Positions 36,007-48,384 of a stretch of 64,000 bases of DNA are shown here, in pieces (the first letter of the stretch is position 1; each line of letters opens with the position of its first letter). This DNA is from Castanea sativa (taxonomy: Eukaryota; Streptophyta; Magnoliopsida; Fagales; Fagaceae): contig NC_134015.1 of assembly GCF_040712315.1 (NCBI RefSeq), forward strand, positions 58,729,964 to 58,793,963. Direction: 5' to 3'. The position numbers were made by a program, and so were the translations under genes. The notes below the pieces were generated by a model. The model was not told the DNA's origin, made no database searches, and saw only the letters and a list, made by a program, of their open reading frames with translations.

Positions 36007-36423
36007 TCCCTCCCAAAAAAAAATCAAAACAATCAATTATTAATGTAGAAAATATCAACCGAGATATCGGGTCTCCACGAGATCTGAGTTTATTTGGGCT
36101 CCTAGCTATTTCAAAGCTTTCAATAACTCAATATTAATTTCCAGTATTTACAAACTGTTGGTCTCTAATGGAGAAAGAGAGAGTTGTCTAATCAAAATTT
36201 CCCAATAAGGTGCAAAAGAAAGAGGAGCATAGCCAAAATGAATGTGTCCAAATCCGCTAATAAACAGAACTACGCAGAATACAAAGGTGTAAAATGAATT
36301 GGGACTGTCTGCAATGGTTCAAGGAAGACATGGGAATCTCGTCGGCATCAAAAGTTTCCTCCCATAAATTATACTATGTATCACAGAGAGACAGTAAAGT
36401 GTGGTAAAATAAATTAACTAGGA

Positions 36424-36633
36424 CTAGTACTGAATACTGATGAGAGCAGCTAGCTTAGGCCTGGAGGGAAAGTGAGCCTTGGGAGAATAGTTTTTTATAC
36501 CAGCTGAGAAAGGTGGAGATTCCCAAGTGTGCAAATAGCTTTGTTTCCTATTTTGGCAATTCAGGAATCGTCCCATCACTAAGATGACACCCCAAAAAAA
36601 CACCCATCTCCTGGTCCTTGCCCTAGCTCCCAT
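36424..36633 (-). CDS. Possible small secreted protein, 69 aa
   Basis: Unrecognised. An ATG-started frame begins with a basic patch (R-A-R-T-R-R) and a hydrophobic stretch W-V-F-F-W-G-V-I-L-V-M-G (residues ~10-21) that could be a signal peptide. A polar tail with F-P-S-R-P-K follows. The N-terminus is reminiscent of IDA-like peptide precursors, but the conserved P-I-P-P-S-G-P-S-type core of that family is not present. There are no neighbours or introns to support it. It may be a chance frame. Confidence 0.25.
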   Translation of the reverse strand: MGARARTRRWVFFWGVILVMGRFLNCQNRKQSYLHTWESPPFSAGIKNYSPKAHFPSRPKLAALISIQY

Positions 36634-37720
36634 TTTCTTTCACTATGTGACAGTGACATGTGATTTCAGCACCCGTCTACTTCAATTTTCCTTCTTTTAC
36701 ATTGCACCCACAAAGGAAGGAATGGATTACAGGACCTATTCTCTTGTCTATCTTTTTCATCCTTTTTTTTTTTTGGCTGAATGTATCTTTTTTCATTCAT
36801 TGAACTTCTCTCAAATGTTATTGACATAATATTATACTTTTCATAACCATTGGTATGATCATTATGATTGAAGCAACATCATTTTTACTTTGTTTTATCA
36901 CAAATATCATTTTTATTATATACATATCAATCACAATATAACAGACAATGAAATTGATTATATCAGCAGTTATGTGTCAATTGTGAATGTAAGAGAAAAT
37001 GATGTTCTTCCAATCACATAAATTATAAAACTATAGTTATGGAAAACAAATTGTAAAAAATGTTGCGTACTTAACCTTACTTGTTATTAGATAATTTGGA
37101 CCCGGTAAGTGTCTTTTTAATTACCTGGAATTACTTGATATTGTAGTTGCTACCTAGCTACACATATAAACTGTGTTTGATGTGGCTGGACGTGTCAATG
37201 ATTCCTTTTTGTTTTGGAAGTATTTTATCTTGTTATATCAGAAGGGTATCTCAGTCTCTGATAGCAGTTTTTAACAACTTTTGCTTCTAGTTCTACATAC
37301 TACATTAAAAACAAGTTTAGGTAGTAGGGCGTGGTTGCAATCATGGATATCAAAAAATTATGAACAGTTAGTAGGAGGAGAAAGTTAACTATTTTCATAG
37401 AATGCATGGATTCATATAGTGAAAGTTTTGAGTTCCATGCAACTTGTTGACTCTTTTAGCAATTTGAAATCACGTACGTCAAGTGAAATAATGATTATGG
37501 ATGGTAGTCAGAGTAGTGTTTAATGTTCACTGAAAAAGTTCATCATTTAATTTTGATTGAGTATACGGTGTTACATATATATGGTGATTGATGGATACCA
37601 TGTAACTTCTTAACATTAACAATCACAAAAGCGTGTCAAGTTGCCTGCAGGCTTGTTGTTACAAAGGCTGAGCTTGGTTTGAAAGTTTACATTTCTTTTT
37701 TAAGATGAGTGACAACCTTG
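36634..37720. other. Intergenic, no gene seen
   Basis: AT-rich sequence without recognisable coding or repeat structure. Confidence 0.5.
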
Positions 37721-37731
37721 CTTGTAATTCG

Positions 37732-37908
37732 TTTTTTTTTTTTTTTTTTTTTTTTTTAAGAAAGTTTTAACCTATGGCGTCCGCTCTTAATGATAACTCT
37801 TTATTATCAGACCAAGACACCAATCAGTTTTTAGTATAGGTGAGGATTGAACCCCAAATCTCTTATTCAACTATTAGAAATTTTACTAGTTGAGCTAGCT
37901 GGAACCCA
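37732..37908 (-). mobile_element. tRNA-derived SINE with perfect target duplications
   Basis: Flanked by CTTGTAATTCG at 37721-37731 and 37909-37919, each followed by TTTT. The minus strand has an A box TAGCTCAACTAGT, a B box GGGGTTCAATCCTC and a 3' poly(A) of about 25 (T run 37732-37757). It is a different family from the SINE at 10190. Confidence 0.85.
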
Positions 37909-37919
37909 CTTGTAATTCG

Positions 37920-38042
37920 TTTTAAACTAAGCTAAGTGCATCCTTATATTATCATATAGCATATATACATGCATATATATTGAGAACTTAATGAAATTCT
38001 TAAAGTTGAATTTCAGAGACTAGGAAACTAGAGGAAATTGGT

Positions 38043-38079
<37 letters not shown>

Positions 38080-39606
38080 GGCAAGCATAAAAAATTTTAC
38101 TCAAAATCATGCAAGTATGCAACCCATTACCCCTGCCTAACTAGTTAAACCCCTTTGTTTGTTTGTTTGTTTGTTTTTTTTGTTGAGAATCACCCAACTA
38201 GTTAAACCTAGTTAACCAAACTGAATGGATTTGATTCTTTGATTATATGATGCTTAAGTTGGTGCTTCTGGTAATATGTCTAATTCCCGGCTGTGCACAT
38301 TTGACCAGATATTGTAAACCTACAACCCCACATGCATTTCAGTAAAAAAAAAACAGTACCTCAGATAAATGAACAAGCACAATTTGACAATTTGTTAGGC
38401 TTAGTTGAGGGAGATCCTTAGTTTCTTGCATTTCATCAATGAAAATTGTAAGTGACCACCATTTCATCTGGGATTACTTTTCTGTGGAAGAGACAAACCT
38501 GCACCAGACTTCATATAAATTGCTTTGAAAGAGCATGCATGCACCATCATCTATGAACTGAACAATCTATGACCACTCAAGTATAGTCCATTGCCCTTCA
38601 GGACAAGCAGAGCTAATGTCCCCCTCATCTTCAAAGTAGATTCACTTTGCCTTACCTTTGCAAGCATGATATTTCAGTGTCATGAACTCTATGGGGTCAG
38701 GCATCTATGTACAATTGGTACGTATGCATTGTATACAATCAAACAGGTTTGGATCAGAAAGTTCGTAACAAAGTACCACTTATCCTATAACAAAGATTAT
38801 AGTTTGAAATAGAAGATATAGAATAAAGGCATATATTTAGTTCGAAATCATGATTATGATTATGATTATGATACCATGATAAACTTTCAGTACTAGCTCC
38901 AAAAACCTATAGTTATATAAGAAAAGAATTTAAATATCATTTAGATATATGTAATCAATGATCTTCTAACAACTAAGTTTTGAGAGATTACTTAGATATA
39001 AAAGTTGGCATAGGATTAGGTCTAACTACTTTGTTAATTTGTCATAACATTAGATAATTTGCTAAGGCAAATAATCAGCTAATTTAACAAAATTCCAAGG
39101 AAGTGAAAGTCAGTAATATACCCTTGGTTCACGTGGGCAGCTGGGAAGGTAGCATTTATGGACATCTCAATTTCAATGGGAACTATATGTGTCCCACATT
39201 TTAAACAAACTGACGACAAACGCAACAGATTTTGGATCAACGTGGTTTTGGATTGTTGTTTATGAGTGAAAATGAAAACAAGGGTTAAAGAATCAAGTTA
39301 CTCGAGGTAGATAGGCTTGGAAAGCTCCATAAAATGTGTTCAAACAATCCATTAATGGAGTCAAAAAATTAAATTTATGCTACTAAATTATGTTCACTTT
39401 TTTTATATTTGAAAACCCAAATTATTCGAGCCCAACTTATGTTGTGATAACGACAACTTTGATAGTAATTTGTTGTGAAATAACACAAAATAATGTAGAC
39501 AAGCAACATAAGACTACATAAGCATGCATACGAACTCTCACAAATCCCCAATACACTTATAGTCTTATAGGTGCTCTCATATTAACACACTAAACAAAAC
39601 TTAATC
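37920..39606. other. Intergenic, no gene seen
   Basis: Contains an (AT)n run near 38048-38076 and a short GTTT repeat near 38157-38175, otherwise featureless AT-rich DNA. Confidence 0.5.
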
Positions 39607-39611
39607 CTAAC

Positions 39612-40348
39612 TGTTGGAGCATTTTAATATTAAATAATTAAAATGAATAAATGTGATAAAAATAAATGTAAAGATGTGGGAGTGAATGTGGAAGATGAGG
39701 AGTTAGTGAAAATGTTTAATCCCACATTGAAAATGAGAGAGACTATTTTGTTCTTTTTAATTGTGGTGATTAATGGGCTAACATGAATTGTCTCAAATAT
39801 TGGGCCAGATACGTGCGCAAGGGGGAGGTGAAGGGTGGAGGTGTCAAATTTGGAAATGAATCAGCACCTTGGATCCTCCTACTTGACAGCCCATTCAGAG
39901 TAATTACCATATCCGTTAATGAACATAATTAATCAGATTAATTTGGGTAGTAATTTCGTGAGGCCCATTGAGCCTATAAATAGACCCATTCAGACACAAT
40001 CCATATGACTGCAATATACAAAAAAAAAAAAAAAAAAAATAGAGAGATTCTTGGCAAGGAAGGGTGTTCTTTCTGGTGGAGCTTTGGGCTTGAACACTTT
40101 GTGCAGAGGTTGTTCTAACCATACGACACTTGTTGGGCTGTTGTATCCTGGGGGAGACAAGTCAGAGACAGTCTGCACCGGTTACAAAGTTTAGCCAACC
40201 AAGGGCTTGAATCTCTTTAAAGAGAGCGAGTGCCGCGCCTCAGTCCAAATAGTGTTGTGTAATTTCTCTCTTTATATTAATAAAAAATTCAGAAGTATTA
40301 TTCAGTTTCTCTTTGTGTATTTCCATTATCATTGTATTTGCACCAACA
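39612..40348 (+). mobile_element. Solo LTR with perfect CTAAC target duplication
   Basis: 737 bp from TGTTGGAGC to CACCAACA (TGTTGG/CCAACA inverted ends), flanked by CTAAC at 39607-39611 and 40349-40353. A TATA box CTATAAATAGA lies at 39974-39984, a poly(A) stretch at 40020-40040 and an AATAAA signal near 40279. No internal retroelement sequence lies beside it, so it arose by LTR-LTR recombination. Ends suggest Ty1/copia. Confidence 0.9.
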
Positions 40349-40353
40349 CTAAC

Positions 40354-41060
40354 TTTCTCACTATATAAAGTTATGTTTTCTAACTCACTCTCTCGCACAA
40401 ACTGAAAGGTTTTACCACCACTTTATTTATAGGAGTTATCAAACCTCTTTGTTAGGTAATTTAGACTCTGATTGTGCCAATTAACCAGTTAATAAATTAT
40501 GCCAAGTACGTTGTGTAGTCCAATTAAAATATTGAGTATAGTAAAAATGAATATGGTGTTGTAGAGAAAACAAATAGAATAACTATTCCAAAGTATGTAA
40601 AAACTCATAGTGAGGGCTTAACCACCAACCCCAAGTAAAACATATTCACTATATAGAATTGAAATTTACAAATAAAACAACCCTATTCTAAATTGCTACC
40701 TCACGTAGAACTAATTGAGATAACTCAATACTACTATGAATCCATGAACTCTTTTATAAGTAAACTCCATTGAATGTGAACAGACACCTGTTCTCGATTT
40801 TAAGTACTCTCTTAAAGATTCATTCCAGTACCTTGATGTATACCGGAAGCAGTAACTTCTACATGATCATCAACTTTTCAAAAACTTGAACTATGAACTC
40901 TAATTAATACTTTGAGAGACTTCGGAAATCTCCAATCTTTTGTGTACACCACAGACATAAAAAATAGGTATCAAAGATTTTGCTATCTCACAAAACAATT
41001 AGTGCACTTAATTTCTTATTAATTATCTATCCAACATGTGATTAGAAAATAAAAATCTAA
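40354..41060. other. Intergenic, no gene seen
   Basis: AT-rich, possibly old repeat; no frame or motif recognised. Confidence 0.4.
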
Positions 41061-41480
41061 GGTTATGTTTGGTAACGATTTTTGTTTTCTATTTTTGAAA
41101 ACTTGTTATTTGGAATATAAGAAAAAAAACAATCGTCTTGTATTTTTTAAATCAAAAACATGTTTGGTTAGTTGAGATAAAAAGATAATTTTTTGAAAAA
41201 AAATAAAAAATACTAAAATAAGTAGTTAATAGGATTTGAACTCTTATATTAACTCATTAAATGAGATAGATTTATTAAATTAAATGTGTTTTTTTATTGA
41301 CTTTTAAAAATTAAAAACTGAAAATAGTCATTTGCATATTTTCAATTTCCTTTACAAATAAAGTTTTGAGAACAATTTTTATTTTCTATTTAATGTTGAG
41401 TTACTAAATAAGTTTTCTAGTCTCAAATTTTTTTTTTAAATAGAAAAAAAAGAGAAAAAAAAAGTTACCAAACATACCCT
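41061..41480. mobile_element. MITE with GGTTATGTTTGGTAAC ends
   Basis: About 420 bp. The left end GGTTATGTTTGGTAAC and right end (reverse complement) GGGTATGTTTGGTAAC match at 15 of 16 bases. The interior is A/T-rich with no coding. Flanks TAA and TAT give no clean duplication. Probably Tourist-like. It lies about 530 bp upstream of the YABBY start codon. Confidence 0.65.
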
Positions 41481-42011
41481 ATAGACTTCTCTTATCATAA
41501 GCTAAAAATGACAATTGACAACTCATGATTGATTTAGTAAGACAAATGTTCAAGACCATTCATTAATTATAAGATTGACAAACAAAATTGATAACCTACC
41601 TTTTAGCTCAATTAAACTCTTTACAGAAAGAACTCTTTCATTTTTCATTTGTCATGTCAGAATATTTTTTTTATATAGTAAATTACTAAATAATTAAACA
41701 GACAACATAGGTGGAAAAGTGAAATGAAAATGAGAACATGGGGCTCTTCCAACATAGACGAGAAAATGAAGAGATTTTGGTCAGTCACTTTAGTGTCAGC
41801 TTGTGACTGCAAAGTTTCAGCAGTGCAGGTACAAATACAATGACTAGTATAGTAAACATAGATTTGCTTTTTCACTCCACTCCAAGCACCTCAAGCTAAC
41901 AATTATCCATACCTTCCTTATCATCACAAACCCTAGACTTTCCTCTTAGCTTTTACACCCACTTCAACACACACTCTTCTTCTGCTTCCTTTTCTTCATC
42001 TTTTATTCACT

Positions 42012-44508
42012 ATGAATCTTGAAGACAAAGTTTCCATGGACTCAGTTCCACCATCAGAGCATCTCTGCTATGTCCGGTGCAACTTCTGCAACACTGTTCT
42101 TGCGGTAAAAGATATTTTCCAACCCCATAATCTTATACACCTATACAGAGATCATTATAGTCTTTTTCATCTAATGTTTCAACAAAATAGAAACCCTTTT
42201 GAATGTACATCAGAAGTGTCATTTCTGGGTTGTACACTTCAAAGTTTGGGGTAGATAGTATGTAGAAAATGCAGCTTTTTATATAACCGACAAACAGTCA
42301 TAATAACCACATATGTTTTTCTGGTATGAATCATAGCATCTTGAATTGAATTATAGAGAAAAGAATACATGTCCTAATTAACTAATCTCAAAATTTGTTG
42401 CATATAATTAAAAAGATTAAACCAAGTCCTATATTTCTGCAAGATTATAGCACTTGTTGCTAATTTTTTAAAGGTTATGTACTTATATTGTGCTTCCACT
42501 TTGTGATTTTACGAGTCTTCTGATGTTTTCTGTATACTAGTTTGGGATTCCATTGAAGCACTAGTTGTTAATTTATATGTTAAAGAATGTTTTAGGATAA
42601 AAATTTGCTTCTGATTACTAGGTTTTGTTGTACTTCCACTTTGTGGTTTTATGTCTTCTGTCGTTGCTTTTTGTGTACTAGGTTGGGATTCCATTCAAGC
42701 GGTTGCTGGACACTGTGACTGTGAAATGTGGTCACTGTAGTAACCTCTCTTTCATCAGCACCAGACCTCCAGTCCAAGGTCAATGTCCTGATCACTCACT
42801 TTCTCTTCAGGTTAGTCTCCACATACTTGTGTTCTTGCAAACCCTAGCTCCAATCTTCCACATCCCGGTTCCCCCCCAAAAAAAGAAGAAGTGAAATATG
42901 GGGAAAATAAGAAGAGGAAGAGTAATCCTCGTATATACCCCCACATCTACACCTACATAAAGAAGAAGAAGAAGAAGAATTTGAAATGGTTTTTATTCTA
43001 TATCATCAACCATACATAATAGAGTGATTAAATTTTATGCTGACTATTAACTTAATATAACATTCTTTCTTGCTTTTTTGACTATGAACAAACTATATAA
43101 CACTATGTAATTTTGATTATGAACAAACTATATGACACTAAGTATGTACAAAAGCAGAGTTTTTCATTTCTAGTCACTGATGGAAGGTGTTTTTGTTTCA
43201 AGGAGAAGCAGGGTTTTTGCAATGATTTCAGAAAGGTCCACTCTTCATCATCATCCTCATCAACATCTAGCGAGCCCTTGTCTCCAAAAGCACCCTTTGT
43301 TGTAAAACGTAGATACACTTTTCAAACACTTCTATATTTATTGAATTCAGAAAAATTATCCTTACTTCTCTTTTCTCCAACTTATATATATATATATATA
43401 TATATGTCCAATTTTTTTGCAGCACCTGAGAAGAAGCACAGACTTCCGTCTGCTTACAATCGATTCATGAAGTAAGGGCAAATGTTCCTTTTGTGCGTGT
43501 GTGTGTGTGTTACTAATGATTTTGCCACTTCTCACAGCTACTAGTAATGCTACTAGTGAAATATCAATGTTTCGAAAATGCTAAAATTTCTATTAGTTTT
43601 ATTACAAAATGCCTATTAATGATATGGTTAAAAATGTAGTTAGTACTACATCAATTATAAAATAAATAAATTTCTTAACTTTCTTTTTTCTTTTGTTCAA
43701 AAATTCACACAGTTTGTAAAGATTATATAATAAAAAGATTGTGTGTAGTATACAAACTGTTACATGGTTTTACACATAACATTTTTTAATTGAAACTGTG
43801 ACTTGAAGTTACAATTCCTATAATCATGACTTTAAATAACAGTTTTAGTTTAAAAAAAAAAGTGTGTAAAATTATGTATTATAACTTATGTTCTACAAGT
43901 ATCACCAATAATAAAATTTGTAATATCTCTAGTATCTATCTTCATAATAAAATCCGTGCTTTAATTTGTTGATGTTATAGTTTGTTAGTATTGATTGTTA
44001 CCCTAGTAACATTTGTACGTAGTCAGTACTAATTGCTAACGTAGTTTCTCAAGAATGATATGTTTCAACTTATTTATATTTGAAAGGGAGGAGATACAAC
44101 GTATCAAGGCTGCCAACCCTGAGATACCACATCGAGAAGCGTTTAGCACAGCAGCAAAAAATGTAAGCAGAATCATAGTCAATTTTCAGTAAAGAGTTTT
44201 TGCTTTTTCCCATTAATATTTTAGTTTATTTGTTTATGTTCAACTTCTTAAACAGTGACTAAAATTTAAGCATTTCATAGCCTTATCTTCTAAACTAACT
44301 TTTGAGCAATAGTGGGCTAGGTACATTCCAAACTCACCAGCCGGATCAGTTTCTGGGAGCAACAACAATGTAAGAGTACATCATCATCGTCTTTCTATTT
44401 TGATATTGAAAAATGGTTTTCCTTTTTCTTCAAAGTCTCAGAATTTCAAGTGCTGATCAGCAAGAATATTGATATGTATAAGTGCTTATATATATTTTGC
44501 AGGAATGA
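42012..44508 (+). CDS. CRC: YABBY transcription factor, CRABS CLAW type (7 exons, 168 aa)
   Basis: Exons 42012-42104, 42682-42810, 43212-43308, 43423-43471, 44087-44162, 44313-44369, 44503-44508; all introns GT-AG; total 507 bases. Residues 23-50 form the C2C2 zinc finger (C23, C26, C47, C50). Residues 85-94 are a Ser-rich linker. Residues 107-155 are the HMG-like YABBY domain ([17 protein letters not shown] ... A-A-K-N-W-A-R-Y-I-P). The final exon codes only Glu and stop. The M-N-L-E start and the tail after Y-I-P-N-S-P fit CRABS CLAW rather than FIL, YAB2 or YAB5. CRC proteins are nuclear and direct carpel, style and nectary development. A partial copy of the intron 1/exon 2 border lies inside intron 1 (see 42488-42564). 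Confidence 0.92.
42488..42564 (+). repeat. Duplicate of the exon 2 acceptor inside CRC intron 1
   Basis: About 77 bases repeat 42628-42702: a shared CTTCCACTTTGTG block, a TCTTCTG block, ACTAG acceptor and TTGGGATTCCATT of exon 2. If the acceptor ending at 42540 were used, seven codons (G-I-P-L-K among them) would be followed by TAG at 42562-42564. The copy is therefore a decoy or poison acceptor, not a second functional exon. Confidence 0.85.
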
Positions 44509-44898
44509 AGTCAAATATTTCTAACTGACAATGCCGTCACCCAATTGGAAAGGAGCAGTTGAGCATGTAATTAAGTTGGATCCTTCGATTTAGCTTCATG
44601 CCTCAAACTTATTTTCTCATCTTGTTTACCTCAAACTACTACTCCTTGAGAGTCAAGACTATTTATGTAATGTTTGCTATATTAAGAACTGATCAGTTTG
44701 AACTAATTTTGTAACTTTGGCTTCCTGGTACCAATTCTGCTAACTGTGGTCTTTGTTAACTTCTAAAAGTTTTATGTTTCTAGCTTGTAGCTCCAAATAA
44801 ACCTACTTGCATGGCTGCATTTATAGGCGTGCATGTTTAGAACTTAATCAACTTTCAGTAGTCTTTAGGCTAAAGTGATATATATATAAATGGGAAAA

Positions 44899-45066
44899 AT
44901 GTAAACAGGTATCTTGAAAGCATTGGTTTATGAACTATTTTTTAAAACATTTTATAAAAAAATGATAAAGCAATTAATTTTTCTGACAGCTTTTTAAATT
45001 TCTCATAAAAATGATATTAAAACTTTTTTAATATAGTTTATTAATATTGTCTCACCTATTAACATG
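44899..45066. mobile_element. Fold-back MITE, family F2
   Basis: About 168 bp, about 390 bp downstream of the CRC stop. It shares GCATTGGTTTATGAA, TTTTTCTGACAGC and TTATTAATATTGTC blocks with the copies at 21410 and 35696. The right end, reverse-complemented, is ATGTTAATAGGTGAGAC. Confidence 0.65.
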
Positions 45067-46060
45067 ATTTTTTTTTCCTTTTTGATTAAATATTCAATGC
45101 GATTATTAATTTGAAACTTTGAACCATAAATGACAAAGCCATATATGCTATATTTATATATATACAAATTACTCTAACAAAACCTATGTATTTCTTTTCT
45201 TTTTTTTGGGATCAGAAAAACCTTACTAAAACCAACCAAATCCTACTTATTTTAGTTACTTACTATTATCAGTTCACTGCTACTACTGAGTCTGACACTC
45301 AGTCGCTTTACCAAAAGGGTCCCTATATATGTGTTGGAAAAATCAAATTTTCCTCATAAGCTTCTTTTTGGTATTTTGATTCTTTATTTTCTTTTTCTTT
45401 TTCTCTTTTTTTCCCCCCCAGGGGTTGGTTTTGATACTTACAACAAAATATGTATCTTCATTTTATTGGAATAGGATTTTATCTATTTAAGAGTTTAGTT
45501 TTATATTTATCAGTTTACATAATGCCATGTTATTTAAAAATTAACTTTAAATGTTGTGACACTTGATTTTTTTTTTTTTTTTTTTTGAGAAGGTTGTGAC
45601 ACTTGATATAGTTTTGGTTCTATAATATTTAATGTGTGTCATAAAAATTTTTAATTTGAAATAGAGAAGATTTTTTTCCGTTTAATATTTGTAGGTTTTA
45701 ATTCCCATCTCTAATCATACATGACTTTGTGGACCCTTTTGCATATTATTTAGCAAAATAGCTTTTTTCTTTTTTCTTTTTTTAAAGCAGCTTTTAGTAG
45801 TTTGAATGTGCAAAAGCCAAAATGATTAATGTGGTAATCATGAAAGAGAGCAAACTGGAACTATAATTTAAGGATGTCAACAGTATTATAGCCTTTATAG
45901 GCATAATCAAATGATGGCTGTTTCAACCCTATCCTGTCCCTCTTTTGGGCAGAAAAAAAATTATATGGGGCTAAATCGAAGACAGTTAAGGTGGAAGCAG
46001 GTTATAAGGTAATTTTAACATTAATGAGGTAAAGTTGAAAGAGAAAAAGAAATAAACACT
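45067..46060. other. Intergenic, no gene seen
   Basis: T-rich sequence with a short duplicated phrase (TTGTGACACTTGAT at about 45555 and 45593) around a T run. Confidence 0.5.
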
Positions 46061-46494
46061 CATGAGCATAGGCAGAGGGAGGGGAGGCTGGCCTTGGGGG
46101 GGGGGGGGGGGGGGGGGCATGTCCTTCCCTAAATTTTCCAAAAAATGCTCCCTCCCCCTTTATTTAATGTTAAAAATTTTAAATATTGAGCAAATTTTAG
46201 GTGATGGCTTTCATTTTTTTTTTTAAGTATAAATGCTCTTTAATTTATTGTTGTCTCCTTTATTTTCCTTTTAATATTGACTTTTTTGTCATATATAAGT
46301 CATTAATTTTAGGATAATTTAAAGTATAAATTAATAAAAATATATAATTAAATCTCTTTGGCAAAATATTTTTGTTGTTTTTCAAAAATAAAGTAATACA
46401 CATATATAGAAAGAGAGTTAAAGCTACCAGAATACGGTGATAAATTTGGCTTGACCTCTCTTGAGAAAATTTTCTGACTCCACCACTGCTCATG
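46061..46494 (-). mobile_element. MITE-like element with CATGAGCA ends and a G22 run
   Basis: Ends CATGAGCA and TGCTCATG are inverse. On the minus strand the right end reads GAGCAGTGGTGGAGTCAGAA, the common start of a plant repeat type. A G22 run lies at 46096-46117. No coding. Class not assigned. Confidence 0.45.
46096..46117 (+). repeat. G22 homopolymer
   Basis: Twenty-two consecutive G residues, the longest of four G/C runs in the window. Confidence 0.9.
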
Positions 46495-46504
46495 ATATAA
46501 CTAA

Positions 46505-47513
46505 GGGTTCGTGTGGGGAGTAAGAGGACCTGAGCAGGCATTTGGGCCTTTGGGCTCTGACAAGAAGGACTAACTCGTTCTTGATTAAAAGGCCGTTAGG
46601 ATTACAAATCAGCCCATACGCCGAAGGTCCGAAGATGCGTCCGAGGATAAATTTCTCATTGGATAGACCCGGGAGGACTTGGAGATTCGCTAGAAAGATC
46701 CAGGCAGGGTTCCAGAAAGACTGTTGGTTAAAAAGGGGATCCCTGTATCCTCTAGAGGCACCGGTGTTAGAGAAATATCTTAAGAAAATACTGTCACCTC
46801 CACATTAAAGACCCTACACCTACCTCCCTGGCCGCATTAATAGGGAATTGACCCCTGAACAATAGAGTTGAACCTTCTGGTTACTATTTAAAACACTTGA
46901 AGAATGTGGTGTGAGAGAGGGAGATTTGAGCAACACGTGGATAAAGCACCAAAAGAAGAAGTATTTAAGGGAAGGGTAGAGGCCAAAGAAAAGGGGGAGA
47001 TCGATCAATTGCCAAGAAAGAAACTAAGAATTGTAACTTTCAAGAAAGAAAGAGAAATAATACAGAAATTGTCCTCGGCTTATGACCGAGGAAGCTCCTT
47101 TGCAATAATCATTTACTATTCACAAGTATTTTTACATCTTAGCATGTTTATTAAGTTTCCAGTGTCCCTAACTAGATTTTAGATCCACACTCTATAAATT
47201 TCATTGTTTAAGGCTCATTGGGCCTGAGCCCACAGTTGCCTTTGGGTCCAGGTGCAATTGTGCGCTTACAGTTCGTTTGGATGTAGCTGAAAACTGAAAA
47301 CTACAAAACACTGTAGCAAAATAATTTTTTAATGTGTGAATAGTACTGCGAGACTCATTTTTAATAAAAAATTGCTAAAAAAATACATGAACAGTGCATG
47401 CACAGTGTGCATACAGTACACACAGTGCGCGCACAGTGCTTGTCCCCTGCAGCAAAAACGAAAAAAAAAAAGAGCGCTGGAAACGCTGAACACGTTCAGC
47501 TGGATCCAAAGTA
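46505..47513 (+). mobile_element. R1-family MITE split by a solo LTR
   Basis: The left end GGGTTCG (46505-46511) resumes at 47271 as GTTCGTTTGGATGTAGCTGA, with the R1 interior (ACTGTAGCAAAATAATT, GTGTGAATAGTACTGCGAGA). The right end, reverse-complemented, reads ACTTTGGATCCAGCTGAACG. The 759-bp LTR at 46512-47270 is inserted six or seven bases from the MITE tip. Confidence 0.7.
46512..47270 (+). mobile_element. Solo LTR with perfect GTTCG target duplication
   Basis: 759 bp from TGTGGGGAGT to GCGCTTACA, flanked by GTTCG at 46507-46511 and 47271-47275. A TATA box TATAAAT lies at 47193-47199. GC-richer than its surroundings. Probably a Ty3/gypsy LTR; no internal region remains. Confidence 0.88.
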
Positions 47514-47990
47514 ATAGAAAAAGCAAGCATTTTGCAAATAGGAATACAACACTTAAAAAAATATAAATAAGATATGTATAAAAAATATTTAATTATTTAT
47601 AAAAAAAATTAAATATATATTTTATACAAGCCATGTACACACACACAAACACTTCTTCTTTTTTTGTTGGTTAACAGGCTTGAATATATACAACAAAAAC
47701 AAAGTTACAAACTGGCCACAGAGGCCAAAGTAGTGGCTTGAAGCCTATAGCAGCACAGACCACTTTCATCGCATACAAGCAAATTATCTAAATCATCAGA
47801 GGGGGGAACATCAAAAAGAGACAAGACAAGCAAAATTGGTTCCCATCCCATCAGTCCATCACCTCTTTGGGTGGAGAGGTCAGGTGAGAATTTTTTTACA
47901 TAGTTTTAGGAGAACCACAATCTTTTTGAACATTTTCTGAATGACATACATTACCCATGAACAGATTCTGTGGTTCCAAGTTTTTACGTA
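47514..47990. other. Intergenic, no gene seen
   Basis: Possible weak LINE-3'-end-like text on the minus strand near 47660-47780, too diverged to call. Confidence 0.35.
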
Positions 47991-47993
47991 TTA

Positions 47994-48384
47994 GAGCAAT
48001 TGCAGCAGTGGAGCTAAATAGTTATGTAGCTATTTTAGCTCCACTCAAACATAAAAAATCTTCCTACAGTAGTGGAGGTAAAACAAAAAAATTTAGCTAA
48101 AGTGCTAAATACATGAGCACTGTAGCTGAGAGCTATAAAAAAAAAAATTTATTCACCTTTTCAATTAAATTGTGGTTGAATATTTTTTGGTTAGTGAGAT
48201 ATATTATTTTATTGTAGTAGATATATTATTTTATTGTGATGTTTATATTATTTTATTGTGTTGAAAGCTAAAATAGATCCATTGCTGCAGCATGTTTTGT
48301 AAAATGAGTAGGTAAAATAGATAAAGTAACTTTTTGTAGAATTAAATTGCTAAAATTTTAGCTTCACTGTTGTAGTAGATGCTC
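47994..48384. mobile_element. MITE with GAGCAATTGCAGCAG ends
   Basis: 391 bp. The left end GAGCAATTGCAGCAGTGGAG and right end (reverse complement) GAGCATCTACTACAACAGTG share GAGCA and CAGTGRAGCTAAA. TA dinucleotides flank it (TTA left, TAA right). The interior is AT-rich with TATATTATTTTATTGT repeated three times. Stowaway- or Tourist-like. Confidence 0.7.

Noticed and set aside
43113..43475. 120-codon plus-strand frame over CRC exons 3 and 4
   Set aside because: It is the real exons joined through unspliced intron 3; the spliced model explains the sequence better.
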